From: Sorangium cellulosum
Lineage (GTDB): Bacteria > Myxococcota_A > Polyangia > Polyangiales > Polyangiaceae
Reading direction: 5' to 3'
Assembly: GCF_002950945.1 (NCBI RefSeq)
Contig: NZ_CP012673.1
Span: forward strand, 13,073,501 to 13,137,500
DNA length: 64,000 bases
Shown: one piece after another, positions 7,868 to 18,617 of the stretch
How the letters are laid out: every line of letters begins with the position of its first letter
How positions within the stretch are numbered: the first letter of the stretch is position 1
Program-made: the position numbers and the translations under genes
Notes under the pieces: model-generated
Told to the model about the DNA's origin: nothing
Database searches by the model: none
What the model saw: only the letters and a program-made list of their open reading frames with translations

Positions 7868-8578
7868 TCAACGTTTCCGGCTGGCGCGGCTGCTGAGCCG
7901 GCTGATCGCGTCGCCGGCAGCCCAGGCGACCCGCGCGGCCGCGTTCAGGGAGCGGACCACCGCCTCGGGCACCTGCGCGACCAGCCGCTCTAGATCCACG
8001 GGGCCGTCGATCGACGGCAAGAGCTGCTCCATGAGGTCGGCGAACAGGTCGTACTTGCGCGACAGATCGTCGAGCCGCGAGCGCATCGCGTCGGCCTCCG
8101 CGCCCTCCGCGTCGCCGAGCAGCGCGAGCGCGCGCCGCGCGAGCGCGCGTTTGTCCTGCACCACCCGGCGAAGGCGGGCGAGGTAGGCGCCGACGATCAC
8201 GTCGGGGTACTTGCCGCGCAGCGCGAACGAGTCGTGCCGCGCGCCGGACTCCCGCCGGCGCTCGATGATGCCCGCCGCCTCGAGCCCGCGCAGGTTCGCG
8301 AAGATGTTGCTCTTCGAGCGGCCGAGCTCCTGGCTGAGCTCATCCATCGAGCGCGGCGTGTCCGCGAGGTAGAGCGCCGCGACCACCTGACCCCCGAGCC
8401 GGGTGATCCCGGGGAACGACGCGGCAATCTCGGCGCCGACCCCCTCGAGCAGCGCCTGCCGCGCGGCGGCGATCCGCTCGTCCGACGCCCCGGCGCCGCC
8501 CTCCTCGCCCGCCGCAGGCTGCGGCTGCGGCGCGTGCGGCGGGGGCGCGGTCGGCGACCTGGGCCTGCGGAGGGTCAT
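7868..8578 (-). CDS. GbsR/MarR-family transcriptional regulator
   Basis: A 236-aa predicted DNA-binding regulator. After a Pro-rich 30-residue leader, the winged helix-turn-helix is clear at about residues 55-110: GGQVVAALYLADTPRSMDEL, then LGRSKSNIFANLRGLEAAGI followed by IERR, which is the GbsR pattern. The C-terminal half is helical and probably dimerises. It lies 69 bases downstream of the TlpA-like gene on the same strand, so the two may be co-transcribed and the regulator might respond to redox or envelope state. Its targets cannot be read from this window. Confidence 0.8.
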   Translation of the reverse strand: MTLRRPRSPTAPPPHAPQPQPAAGEEGGAGASDERIAAARQALLEGVGAEIAASFPGITRLGGQVVAALYLADTPRSMDELSQELGRSKSNIFANLRGLEAAGIIERRRESGARHDSFALRGKYPDVIVGAYLARLRRVVQDKRALARRALALLGDAEGAEADAMRSRLDDLSRKYDLFADLMEQLLPSIDGPVDLERLVAQVPEAVVRSLNAAARVAWAAGDAISRLSSRASRKR

Positions 8579-8647
8579 GCTGGGCGACTCACATAACGAT
8601 CTTTCGCGGGGGCGCCAAGCAGCCAGCGCGCCCCCGCGCCCGGCCGC

Positions 8648-9310
8648 TCAGGAGTCGTCGCTGCAGAGGGCCGCGAAGCCGCCGCGGGGCTGGCTCTTGT
8701 AGAACTCGACCGGGCACCCGCTCCAGCGCGAGACCATCTCGCCGACATCGATCGCCAGGCTGCTCGACCAGTCCCGCGCGCCGTCGAAGCGCGCCCGGAT
8801 GATCCCGTTCGGGTCGATCACCCACGTCTCGGGGAAGAGCTGGGTGCCATACTGGTCCAGGACCACCTTGGACTCGGGGTCGAACAGGATCGGAAACGGA
8901 GGATCCCCGTTGAGGGCCACCTTCAGCGTGTCGCGCACGTCGTCCGGCCCCGCGTCGGTCGACACCGTGAGGACGACGAAGTCCTCTCGACCCCGGGCGA
9001 TCCGTCCGAGCTCCGCCAGCGCCGGCATCTCCTCGAGGCAGGGGGCGCAGGTCTTCGTCCAAAAGTTCAGGAAGACCGTCTTGCCGCGGAACGAGGAGAG
9101 CCGGACCAGGTTGCCGTTCATGTCCGGCAGCTCGAAGTCCGGCGCGATCCGGTTGCGACCGGCATACGCGGGGCGCAGCGCGCACATGGCCTCGCAGCTC
9201 GTGGTGCGCTGATCATTCTGCGCCGCGTGCACGAAGCTGTAGACCCCGACGGCCGCGGCGAGGATGAAGAGGATCTGCGAGACGTTGGTCCACTTCACAG
9301 GCATGGCCAT
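8648..9310 (-). CDS. TlpA-like membrane-anchored thioredoxin
   Basis: A 220-aa protein with one N-terminal membrane anchor (ILFILAAAVGVYSFVHA) and a periplasmic thioredoxin fold. The active site is FWTKTCAPCLEEMPAL (CAPC), and the cis-Pro region is FPETWVIDPNG. It probably reduces disulfides in exported proteins or assists cytochrome maturation. ATG 9310 is chosen because GAGG lies 9 bases upstream; ATG 9304 is a close alternative. The frame stays open upstream only through the repeat at 9372-9523. A glutaredoxin-like gene lies upstream on the same strand. Confidence 0.82.
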   Translation of the reverse strand: MAMPVKWTNVSQILFILAAAVGVYSFVHAAQNDQRTTSCEAMCALRPAYAGRNRIAPDFELPDMNGNLVRLSSFRGKTVFLNFWTKTCAPCLEEMPALAELGRIARGREDFVVLTVSTDAGPDDVRDTLKVALNGDPPFPILFDPESKVVLDQYGTQLFPETWVIDPNGIIRARFDGARDWSSSLAIDVGEMVSRWSGCPVEFYKSQPRGGFAALCSDDS

Positions 9311-9371
9311 ACCGTAGCGCCTCGCGGGAGAAAAGCGGGCGGAAGCGACCGGAGGCGGCTCGCCGGTTAAT

Positions 9372-9523
9372 CCTAGAGCGACAAACGGGTTGAACCCGTC
9401 TGAAACGAGCAGATTTTCGAACCGCCAAGGCGCCAAGGACGCCAAGAAGGAGAAGAAAATATCTTGGCGCCCTTGGCGCCTTGGCGGTTCATCTCTCGTT
9501 CCTCAACGTGATCGGTGTTCTAG
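9372..9523 (-). repeat. interspersed repeat copy A (152 bp), inverted partner at 55425-55594
   Basis: Near-identical in reverse complement to 55425-55594. The element has CTAGA/TCTAG ends, an internal perfect inverted repeat ACGGGTT-G-AACCCGT at 9385-9399, and a long hairpin built from AACCGCCAAGGCGCCAAGG-type sequence and its complement around an AT-rich loop. Copy A has one GGCGCCAAG unit where copy B has three, which accounts exactly for the 18-bp size difference. One end overlaps the stop codon of the glutaredoxin-like gene. Non-coding and MITE-like or REP-like; similar NRQGAKDAK-type spurious peptides are, from memory, common in unrelated genomes. Confidence 0.9.
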
Positions 9524-9762
9524 TCGGAGAGCAGCCGCTCGAGCCGCTGCTCGTCGACGCGGTACTTCATGATCTTCCGCCCCTCGAGCTCGACGACCGG
9601 GACCTCCCAGTCGTAGAGGGCGCGCTTCTCCGGGCCGGCCTCGCGGTCCAGGTCGACGACGGCGAGCTCGAACGGCAGCCGCGCGCGCACCCGCTCGAGC
9701 GCGGCGTGGGCGTCCTCGCACAGGTGGCAGCGCTCGCGCGTGAAGAGGGTCAGCGTCTTCAT
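9520..9762 (-). CDS. glutaredoxin-like protein (DUF836 type)
   Basis: An 80-aa cytosolic thiol protein. It opens LTLFTRERCHLCEDAHAAL with a CHLC redox motif, followed by the glutaredoxin pattern VPVVELEGRKI. It probably handles dithiol exchange. GGGGAG precedes the ATG. It sits 42 bases downstream of the radical SAM gene and probably ends the comEC-radical SAM transcript. Its TAG stop (9520-9522) falls within the terminal CTAG of repeat copy A, so the repeat may have replaced the original 3' end. Confidence 0.8.
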   Translation of the reverse strand: MKTLTLFTRERCHLCEDAHAALERVRARLPFELAVVDLDREAGPEKRALYDWEVPVVELEGRKIMKYRVDEQRLERLLSD

Positions 9763-9804
9763 TTTTCTCCCCTCACCACACCCCCGGCCCCTCCGCGCGC
9801 CCCA

Positions 9805-11301
<1,497 letters not shown>

Positions 11302-11315
11302 CGACGGAGCGTCCC

Positions 11316-13826
11316 TCAGGGGACGTCCAGGCGCAAGGACGCGGGGCGCTCGGGGGCCGGACTCGGCGGCTCGCCCGGTCGCGACCAGCGGACCTCGCGG
11401 CCGTCGGTCTCCCACATCAGGGCGCCGCCGCGGTCCATGCGCGCGATCGCGACGCCGCCGGCCGAGAGGCGGGAGATCACCTCCGCGCTCGGGTGGCCGA
11501 AGCGGTTGCGGACCCCGCAGGACACCGCGGCGACCGAGGGGCTCACGGCCGCGAGCAGCGCCGGGCCGGTCGACGTCCGGCTCCCGTGGTGCCCCACCTT
11601 GAGCAGGTCGGCCCGGAGCGCGGCGCCGTACCGCGCGACGAGCGCGGCCTCCTCCTCGTGCTCCGCGTCGCCCACGAGCAGCGCGGAACGAGCCCCGTAG
11701 GTGATGCGCACGACGAACGAGTTGTCGTTGGCGCTCCGGTCCGGGTGGAGCTCGGGGCACGGCGCGAGCACCTCGATCGTGGCGCCCGAGAGGACCCGCG
11801 GCCGGCCGCAGAGCGAGGCCGGCCGCACGACGGGCACGCCGCGCCGGCGCAGGCCGGCGAGCAGCCCGGCGTAGACCGGGCCCGCCCCCTCGGCCTCGCC
11901 CTGGCCGGTGTCCCAGAGCTCGCCGACCTCGACGCCCTCGACGACCGCCGGGAGGCCGCCGAAGTGGTCCGGGTGCGGGTGGGAGAGGACGACCACGTCG
12001 AGGCGCGCGCGGCGGCGCGCCCTGAGGAGCGGCCGGATCACACGCGCGCCCGGATCCACGGGGCCGCCCACGAAGCCGCCGGCGTCGACGAGCATCGCGC
12101 CGCCCTCGGGGAGGTCGATCAGGATGGCGTCGCCCTGCCCCACGTCGAGGACGTTGACGCGCAGCACCCCGCGGGGCGCGCCGGCGCGCGCGGCGACGAG
12201 CTCGAGCAGCAGCCAGGCGGCCGCGCCGGCGGCGAGCGCGGCGACGCGGCGGGCGCGGCGCTCGGCGGCGCACGCGAGCGCGATCGCGGCGGCGAGCGCG
12301 GCGAGCTGCGCGCCGGTCGGCTCGGGGAGGTGCAGCACCACGCCCGTCTCCGCCGAGGCGCGGGCGACGGAGCGCACCGCGAGCAGCGCGCCCGAGCCGA
12401 CGAGGGCGCACCCGCGCTCGACCGGCGGCGCCCACGAGAGCACCGCGTGGGCGAGGCAGAACGGGAGCGCGGCCAGCTCGCCGATCGGCGCCGCGACCAC
12501 GTTCGCCGCCACGCCGAGCAGCGGGAACGTCGCGCCGTTCATGAGCAGGAGCGGCGCGCACCCGAACATGGCGGCGAGTGTGGTCGCGAGCGGCGCGAGG
12601 ACCTTGCGCGCGAGCGCGCGGGGCGACGAGGCCGCGGACGACACGGACAACGCGCCGGGCAGCCCGAGCGCGTCGTCCGCCGGCGCGCCGCCGCGCTCGC
12701 CGGGCACGAGCAGCGCCGCGAGCGGCCGCTGCAGCCAGAGCAGGCCGGCGGTCGCGGCCGCGGAGAGGCCGAACGAGAGGTCGCACGCGACGAGCGGCTC
12801 CACCGCGGCGGCGCCCGCGATCGACAGGGCGAAGTTGCGGACGCCCACCGGGCGGAGGCCGAGCAGCCGCGCGCACATCGCGGCGCTGAGCATCGCGGCG
12901 GCGCGCATCGCCGATCCGCCGCCGCCGGCGAAGTCGGCGTAGAGCCACGCGGCCGGCACACACACGGCCGCGGTGATGCGGCCCGCGTCCCACCGCGCCG
13001 CGATCGGGCCGACGCGGACCAGGACGGCGCGGAGCAGCGCGGCGAAGCCCGCCACCGCGAGGATGAGGTGTGTCCCCGAGACCGCGAGCAGGTGCGCGAG
13101 GCCGCTGTCGCGGAACGCCGCCTCGTCCTCGGGCGCGAGATCCGTCTCGCCCAGCACGAGCGCGCGCCCGAGCGCGGTCGCGCCGGGGTGGAACGTCGCC
13201 TCGATGCGCCCGCGCACGAACGCCCGCGCCCGGTCGACGGCCGCGCCGATCGATCGCCCCTCCGCCGTCCGCTGCGCGTCGACGATCGTCCCGCTCGCGA
13301 CGACGCCGCTCCGCGCGATCGCGGCGGTCGCGTCGCGCAGCCCCTCGTTCCGGAAGAGGTGGATCGGCGCGAGATCCACGACGACCTCGAGCCGATCGCC
13401 GCGCGCGAGATCGACCGGCGCCCCGTAGAGGCGCGCCCGGAGCGGCCCCCCCAGCGCCCGGCCGCCGCACGTGCCGCCCTCGAGCGCCACGTCGATACGC
13501 GCCGCCGGCGCCTCGCCCTCGGCCCGCTGCGCCGCCCCGACGACGACGGGCGAGCTCAGGATGACCCCCGTCACCTCGCAGCGCGCCGGCGGCTGCAGCT
13601 GCGCGACCGCGATTCCGTAGAGCCCGCCCGCATCGTCGAGCTGCGCGCGGGCGCGCAGTCCGCCCACGACGAGCGCGGCGGCGGCGGCGGCGAGCGCGAC
13701 GCGGCCCGCGCGGCGGTGGAGCGCCGCCGCGACGAGCGCCGCGCCGAGCGCCGTGGGCAGAGGGGAGAGCGCGAGGGGTGCGCCCGCGGCGAGCGCGAGC
13801 GCGAAGAGCAGGACGGGATCGATCAC
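11316..13826 (-). CDS. comEC: DNA internalisation competence protein ComEC/Rec2
   Basis: An 836-aa polytopic inner-membrane channel for single-stranded DNA uptake during transformation. It shows an N-terminal DUF4131-like segment, a ComEC core of many membrane helices (including LAHLLAVSGTHLILAVAGF), and a C-terminal metallo-beta-lactamase domain with LSHPHPDHFGG and GHHGS metal-binding motifs. GTG 13826 is the likely start (GGAG ten bases upstream); the frame is open further upstream but without membrane character. It heads a minus-strand operon with the radical SAM and glutaredoxin genes. Confidence 0.88.
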   Translation of the reverse strand: MIDPVLLFALALAAGAPLALSPLPTALGAALVAAALHRRAGRVALAAAAAALVVGGLRARAQLDDAGGLYGIAVAQLQPPARCEVTGVILSSPVVVGAAQRAEGEAPAARIDVALEGGTCGGRALGGPLRARLYGAPVDLARGDRLEVVVDLAPIHLFRNEGLRDATAAIARSGVVASGTIVDAQRTAEGRSIGAAVDRARAFVRGRIEATFHPGATALGRALVLGETDLAPEDEAAFRDSGLAHLLAVSGTHLILAVAGFAALLRAVLVRVGPIAARWDAGRITAAVCVPAAWLYADFAGGGGSAMRAAAMLSAAMCARLLGLRPVGVRNFALSIAGAAAVEPLVACDLSFGLSAAATAGLLWLQRPLAALLVPGERGGAPADDALGLPGALSVSSAASSPRALARKVLAPLATTLAAMFGCAPLLLMNGATFPLLGVAANVVAAPIGELAALPFCLAHAVLSWAPPVERGCALVGSGALLAVRSVARASAETGVVLHLPEPTGAQLAALAAAIALACAAERRARRVAALAAGAAAWLLLELVAARAGAPRGVLRVNVLDVGQGDAILIDLPEGGAMLVDAGGFVGGPVDPGARVIRPLLRARRRARLDVVVLSHPHPDHFGGLPAVVEGVEVGELWDTGQGEAEGAGPVYAGLLAGLRRRGVPVVRPASLCGRPRVLSGATIEVLAPCPELHPDRSANDNSFVVRITYGARSALLVGDAEHEEEAALVARYGAALRADLLKVGHHGSRTSTGPALLAAVSPSVAAVSCGVRNRFGHPSAEVISRLSAGGVAIARMDRGGALMWETDGREVRWSRPGEPPSPAPERPASLRLDVP

Positions 13827-13988
13827 GGCCGCGCCGCTCCGCAACCCCCGGGCCGCCGTGGTGGACGCCGTGTTTCCGCGGCATTCCGCGGGGGTTCCAG
13901 GCGCCGTTCCCCTGGCGCCGCCATGGCGGAGCGACGTGACTGCGATTACCAGAGAGCCTGCAAGAGCTCGCGAGCTGCCTCTTGATGT

Positions 13989-14000
13989 GTTGCATGCAAC
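13989..14000. promoter_or_regulatory. perfect 12-bp palindrome in a divergent promoter region
   Basis: GTTGCATGCAAC lies between divergently transcribed comEC and the MYXO-CTERM protease, 120 bases 5' of the protease start. A candidate operator; short palindromes can occur by chance. Confidence 0.3.
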
Positions 14001-14069
14001 GAGCCGAGTCGTCGATCGCGCGCGGCGCGCGTGCATCGACGCACATTCGCCTCTAGACTGTTTCGCCGG

Positions 14070-14099
14070 TTGCTGTGCCTTAAGGCTCGCACCTACATT
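14070..14099 (+). promoter_or_regulatory. possible sigma70-type promoter for the 14120 protease
   Basis: TTGCTG (14070-14075) and TACATT (14094-14099) are separated by 18 bases and would place transcription about 14 bases before the ATG. The match to TTGACA/TATAAT is partial. Confidence 0.3.
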
Positions 14100-14119
14100 G
14101 CAGTACTTGGAGGCTCTCG

Positions 14120-15358
14120 ATGTCCTTTCGCTCGCCCGGGGTCACCTCGATTCTTGTCCTGGGATTCGCTGCCACCGCGTGCAGCTCGGCCTTCGATGAG
14201 CCGCCCGACGTGACCGGGGCGACGCGCGACGCCATCCGGGGCGGTTACCCGGACGACGGCGACAGGGCTGTCGTGGGCATCTACAACGACGAGATCGGCG
14301 CGATCTGCACCGGCAGCCTGATTGCGCCGAACGTGGTGCTGACGGCGCGGCACTGCGTCTCGGACATGGCGAATGAGCTCGACGGTCAGATCACCTGCAG
14401 ATCGACGAAGTTCACGTCCACTCACCTGGCGCGGAAGATCCTCGTCACGACCGACGCGGAGATCGGCAACTTCTCGCGCTATTACACCGGCAGCGAGCTC
14501 GTGCTGCTGCCCGGGCCCGACGCCGACAGCTTCTGCGGCAACGACCAGGCGATCCTGATCCTCGACGAGCTCATCCCGGAGAGCGACGCCGCGCCGCTCG
14601 TGCCGCGCGTCGACGAGCCCCTCAAGGAAGGTGAGGAATACTACGCGGTCGGCTTCGGGGCGACGAACGACAACAGCACCGGCGCGGGCCTGCGGCGGCG
14701 CCGCGACGACCTCGTCATCGACTGCGTGGCCGACAGCTGCCCGGCGTCGGTGGTGAAGTCGACGGAGTGGGTCGGCGACACCGGCATCTGCGAGGGCGAC
14801 TCGGGCGGTCCCAGCCTCGACCTGATGAACCGCGTGATCGGCGTGACCTCGCGCGGGGCCGTGGGCTGCGAGTTCCCCATCTACGGGTACGTCTATGGCT
14901 GGGCCGAGTGGATCAAGGAGACGACCCTGCGCGCCGCCGAGCTCGGCGGCTACGAGGCGCCCCGCTGGGCGACCGGCTTCCCGACCCACCCCGTCTACTC
15001 GGCCGAGGTCGGCGAGGCGTGCGAGGCGCCGGGGGACTGCGCGACGAACGCCTGCCTCAACGGCTACTGCACCCGGCCTTGCACCGAGATCGCGACGTGC
15101 CCTTCGGGGTATACCTGCGACGCGGCGCTCGGCTTCTGCGCGCAGGACCCCGAGCCGCCCCCCACCGATGACGGCGGGGGCGACGAGACGAAGGACGGCG
15201 CGGGAGATGACGGGGACGACGAGGCAGGGAGCGGATCGTGCAGCATGCACCCGAGCCCGGATCCGACGAAGCCGGTCCCCTGGCTGGTCGGCGCGGCGAG
15301 CCTGGGCGTCCTCTCGAGCCTGCGGCGGCGGCGCCGCAGCCGAGACCGGCTTGCCTGA
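14120..15358 (+). CDS. secreted trypsin-like serine protease with MYXO-CTERM-like tail
   Basis: A 412-aa exported protease. A lipoprotein-type signal peptide (GFAATAC) leads to an IRGG activation-like site and an S1 domain with His in LTARHCV, Asp in GNDQAILIL and Ser in EGDSGGPS. A Cys-rich module follows (GEACEAPGDCATNACLNGYC), then an Asp/Gly-rich linker and a C-terminus of Cys-containing motif, short hydrophobic helix and Arg cluster, as in MYXO-CTERM sorting signals. GGAGG lies 6 bases before ATG 14120. The last 8 bases overlap the next gene's predicted TTG start. It probably acts at the cell surface. Confidence 0.87.
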   Translation: MSFRSPGVTSILVLGFAATACSSAFDEPPDVTGATRDAIRGGYPDDGDRAVVGIYNDEIGAICTGSLIAPNVVLTARHCVSDMANELDGQITCRSTKFTSTHLARKILVTTDAEIGNFSRYYTGSELVLLPGPDADSFCGNDQAILILDELIPESDAAPLVPRVDEPLKEGEEYYAVGFGATNDNSTGAGLRRRRDDLVIDCVADSCPASVVKSTEWVGDTGICEGDSGGPSLDLMNRVIGVTSRGAVGCEFPIYGYVYGWAEWIKETTLRAAELGGYEAPRWATGFPTHPVYSAEVGEACEAPGDCATNACLNGYCTRPCTEIATCPSGYTCDAALGFCAQDPEPPPTDDGGGDETKDGAGDDGDDEAGSGSCSMHPSPDPTKPVPWLVGAASLGVLSSLRRRRRSRDRLA

Positions 15359-16355
15359 AGCGCCGCGCGCTGCCGGCGCGCCGGGCCCTGCGATCGGGCG
15401 GCGGGGCGCGCTCGCGGCGCTCGCGGCGCTCACCCTCGCCGCGTGCGCGCGCCGGGCCCCGGCGGCCGCGGGCGGGGCGCGCGTCGTCTCGCTGTCGCCC
15501 AGCACCACGGAGGCGGTCTGCGCGATCGGGGTCGGCGCGGCGCTCGTCGGCCGCTCCCGCCACTGCGACCACCCGCCCGAGGTGCTCCGTCTCCCCAGCG
15601 TCGGCGGCTACGCCGATCCGAGCATCGAGGCGATCGTCGCGCTCTCCCCGACCCTCGTGACCGGCGCCCGCGGCCCCGCCGGTCCGGCGCTCGAGGAGGC
15701 GCTGCGCGGGCACGGGATCGAGACCTTCTTCCCCGAGACCGAGTCGCTCGCGCAGATCGAGGGCATGCTCGCGGACCTCGGGCGGCGGCTCGGCGCGGCG
15801 CCCGGCGCCGAGCAGGTGATCGCTCGCCTCCGCGCGCGGCGCCGCGCGGTCGAGCGAGCCGTGCAGGGGAAGCCGCGCGTCCGCGTCGCCCTGCTGTTCG
15901 ACACCGCGCCGATCTTCGTGGCCGGCCCCGGCAGCTTCGCCGACGAGCTGCTCCGGCTCGCGGGCGGCGAGAACGTCATCACCCGCGGCGGGGCCTACCC
16001 GTCGATCAGCGTCGAGAACCTGCTCGCCCTCGACCCCGACGTGCTGCTCGACGGCACGGCCTCGGAGGGCGGGGCGGACGGCGCCGCCCGGCTCGCGGCG
16101 CTCCGGGAGGCGCCCGGCTGGAGGTCCCTGCGCGCCGTGCAGGAGGGGCACCTGCGCCCGCTCCGCACCGACGTCGTGCTGCGCCCGGGGCCGCGCATCG
16201 GCGAAGGCCTCGCCGCCGTGGCCCGGGCGCTCCACGGCGACACCCTCGCGCTCTCGGACGCGGCCGAGGGTCCGCGCGGCGAGCCCCGCCCCGAGCCTCT
16301 GCTCCACGGCGGCGGCGCGGGCCTCGTGCCCCCTTCCCGCCCGGGGGCGCCGTGA
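15351..16355 (+). CDS. BtuF-like helical-backbone substrate-binding lipoprotein
   Basis: A 334-aa periplasmic binding protein of the cobalamin/heme/siderophore (TroA-like) class. An Arg-rich start and LALAALTLAAC lipobox region are followed by VVSLSPSTTEAVCAIGVG and VGGYADPSIEAIVALSPTLV, both typical of BtuF-type receptors. The start is uncertain: TTG 15351 is the only plausible in-frame initiator that leaves a proper signal peptide, and it overlaps the end of the upstream protease. It overlaps tlyA by four bases (GTGA). No permease or ATPase is adjacent, so the transporter must be encoded elsewhere. Confidence 0.8.
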   Translation: MPEAPRAAGAPGPAIGRRGALAALAALTLAACARRAPAAAGGARVVSLSPSTTEAVCAIGVGAALVGRSRHCDHPPEVLRLPSVGGYADPSIEAIVALSPTLVTGARGPAGPALEEALRGHGIETFFPETESLAQIEGMLADLGRRLGAAPGAEQVIARLRARRRAVERAVQGKPRVRVALLFDTAPIFVAGPGSFADELLRLAGGENVITRGGAYPSISVENLLALDPDVLLDGTASEGGADGAARLAALREAPGWRSLRAVQEGHLRPLRTDVVLRPGPRIGEGLAAVARALHGDTLALSDAAEGPRGEPRPEPLLHGGGAGLVPPSRPGAP

Positions 16356-17098
16356 CCCGCGTGCGCGCCGACGCGCTGCTCGTCGCCAGGAAGCTCGCCG
16401 CCTCGCGGACCGAGGCGCAGGCGCTGATCATGGCCGGCAAGGTCACGTCGGGGCCCCGCCGCATCGACAAGCCCGGCACCCTGGTCCCGGAGGACGCCGA
16501 GGTGCACGTCGCCTCGGGGCCCCGGTTCGTGTCGCGGGGCGGCGACAAGCTCGAGCACGCGCTCGCGGCCTTCGCCGCGCACGGCCTCGACGTCGCCGGG
16601 AAGACCTGCGTCGACGTGGGCGCCTCCACCGGCGGCTTCACCGACTGCCTGCTCCAGCGCGGCGCGGCGCGGGTCTTCGCCGTCGACGTCGGCTACGGCC
16701 AGCTCGCCGCGAAGCTCCGCGCCGACGGGCGCGTCGAGGTGCGCGATCGGGTCAACGCGCGCGAGCTCCGGCGGGAGGACTTCGACAGCCCGATCGATCT
16801 CGTCGTCGTCGACGCGTCCTTCATCAGCATCGCCCGGCTCATCGAGGCGATCGCCCGCCTGCTCGGCCCCTCGGGTGATCTCGTCGCCCTCATCAAGCCG
16901 CAGTTCGAGGCGGGCCGCGAGGCCGCCGCCCGCGGGCGCGGCGTCATCCGCGACGAGGCGACCCGCCTCGCGGCGATCGCCGAGGCGCGCCAGGCCATCG
17001 AGGCCGCGGGCTTCTCGGTCGTCGGCGAGGTCGACAGCGCGGTGCGCGGGCCGAAGGGGAACGTCGAGCACTTCGTCCACGCGCGCCGCGCCGGCTAG
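16352..17098 (+). CDS. tlyA: TlyA-family rRNA 2'-O-methyltransferase
   Basis: A 248-aa protein with an N-terminal S4 RNA-binding domain (RADALLVARKLAASRTEAQA) and an FtsJ-like Rossmann methyltransferase domain. SAM-binding motif CVDVGASTGGFTDCLLQRGA and catalytic-region VVVDASFISI, ALIKPQFEAGRE are clear. Family members methylate 16S and 23S rRNA at cytidine 2'-OH and were once called haemolysins. Start GTG 16352 overlaps the upstream stop by four bases, which indicates translational coupling. Confidence 0.92.
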   Translation: MTRVRADALLVARKLAASRTEAQALIMAGKVTSGPRRIDKPGTLVPEDAEVHVASGPRFVSRGGDKLEHALAAFAAHGLDVAGKTCVDVGASTGGFTDCLLQRGAARVFAVDVGYGQLAAKLRADGRVEVRDRVNARELRREDFDSPIDLVVVDASFISIARLIEAIARLLGPSGDLVALIKPQFEAGREAAARGRGVIRDEATRLAAIAEARQAIEAAGFSVVGEVDSAVRGPKGNVEHFVHARRAG

Positions 17099-17362
17099 CC
17101 GCGTGCGCCTCGCGACACGCGCCGCGCCGCGACGCGACGCGACGCGCGAGGTCCCGCGGCGGGCTCGGCCGCCGGAATCCTTGGAGAATCGAGCACTTAA
17201 GAGGGTCGACGCCGAGCGCGCCGCGGCCCGACATAGCTGACGTGCCGCGTAGACAATGGTAGACGCGACGAGTACACGCGCTCTTGGCCGCTGCGTGGGC
17301 GGCCATGGCCACCGGCGGGCGACCCACACGCGAGGCGGCCCGGCGACACGGAGGATGACAAC

Positions 17363-18562
17363 ATGCTCGGACGACGGGGTTTGGTGAGGATGATCGCCGG
17401 GGCGCTCGCGCTGAGCGCGATGGCGCTCGGGTGCGGCAAGAAGAGCGAGGGGTCGGGCGGCGACCCGGCGAAACACGCCAAGGACGACCCCGAGTGGAAG
17501 GTCGGCGCCTACTTCAGCCTCTCGGGCGAGGAGACGGCGTTCGGCGTCGACTCGAAAGAGGGCATCGATCTCGCCATCGACGAGATCAACAAGGCGGGCG
17601 GGGTCAAGGGCAAGCCGATCAACGTCCTCTACGAGGACAACAAGTCGAAGCCCGAGGAGGCGACCAACAAGGTCCTCCAGCTGATCGACCGCGACCACGT
17701 GCTCGCCCTGCTCGGCGAGGTCGCCTCGTCCCGGTCGCGCGCCGGCGGCATCGTCGCCAACCGGAAGAAGGTGCCGATGATCTCGCCGTCGTCCACGAAC
17801 CCGGACGTGACGAAGGTCGGCCCCTTCGTGTTCCGCGCCTGCTTCACGGACGACGTGCAGGGCCAGATGGGCGCGCAGTTCATCGCGAACACGCTCGGCA
17901 AGAAGAAGGTGGGGCTCCTCTTCGCCTCCGACGACCTCTACTCGTCGGGCCTCGCCAACGAGTTCCGCGCCGAGATGAAGCGCCTCGGCGGGGAGATCGT
18001 CATGGAGAAGAGCTTCCTCAAGAACGAGACGAACTTCACGACGTACATCAACGAGCTCAAATCGGTGAACCCCGAGATGATCTACGCGCCGATCTACTAC
18101 ACCGCGATGGCCCCGATCGCGCGGCAGGCCAAGGCCGCGGGCGTGCCGGGGAGCCTGTTCGTCGGCACCGACGGGTGGGACGCGAACGAGCTCCTGCGCG
18201 ACGCGGCCGAGGAGCTGGACGGCGCCTACTTCACGAACCACTACGCGCCGGACGTCCCCTGGCCCAACTCGCAGGCGTTCGTGAAGAAGTACCAGGAGCG
18301 GTACAAGCGCACGCCGTCGAGCATCGCCGCCCAGGGCTACGACGCGGCCCGGCTGCTCGCCGACGCGATGGGCCGCGCCAAGGCGATGACCCCGGACGAC
18401 ATCCGGCAGGCCATCCAGGACACCAAGGGGTTCCAGGGGGCGACGGGCGTCATCACCATCGACGAGAACCGCAACGCCGACAAGCCGGTCGTGATTGTCC
18501 GGATCAAGGACAAGCAATTTACCTACTACGCGACCGTCAACGACAAGGCCGCGAAGCAGTAG
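17363..18562 (+). CDS. branched-chain amino acid-type ABC transporter binding lipoprotein
   Basis: A 399-aa LivJ/LivK-type periplasmic binding protein. The signal peptide ends in a lipobox (MALGC). The mature part has the type I binding fold: VGAYFSLSGEETAFG, GIDLAIDEINKAGGVKGKPI, and LLGEVASSRSRAGGIVANRK. It probably binds branched-chain or related amino acids. GGAGG at 17351-17355 precedes ATG 17363. LivH follows 55 bases later, forming an incomplete transporter operon. Confidence 0.88.
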   Translation: MLGRRGLVRMIAGALALSAMALGCGKKSEGSGGDPAKHAKDDPEWKVGAYFSLSGEETAFGVDSKEGIDLAIDEINKAGGVKGKPINVLYEDNKSKPEEATNKVLQLIDRDHVLALLGEVASSRSRAGGIVANRKKVPMISPSSTNPDVTKVGPFVFRACFTDDVQGQMGAQFIANTLGKKKVGLLFASDDLYSSGLANEFRAEMKRLGGEIVMEKSFLKNETNFTTYINELKSVNPEMIYAPIYYTAMAPIARQAKAAGVPGSLFVGTDGWDANELLRDAAEELDGAYFTNHYAPDVPWPNSQAFVKKYQERYKRTPSSIAAQGYDAARLLADAMGRAKAMTPDDIRQAIQDTKGFQGATGVITIDENRNADKPVVIVRIKDKQFTYYATVNDKAAKQ

Positions 18563-18617
18563 CAGCCGTGCCCGCGCGCGCGATCCACGACCGCGCGCGC
18601 GCGGTGAAGGGGTCTCC

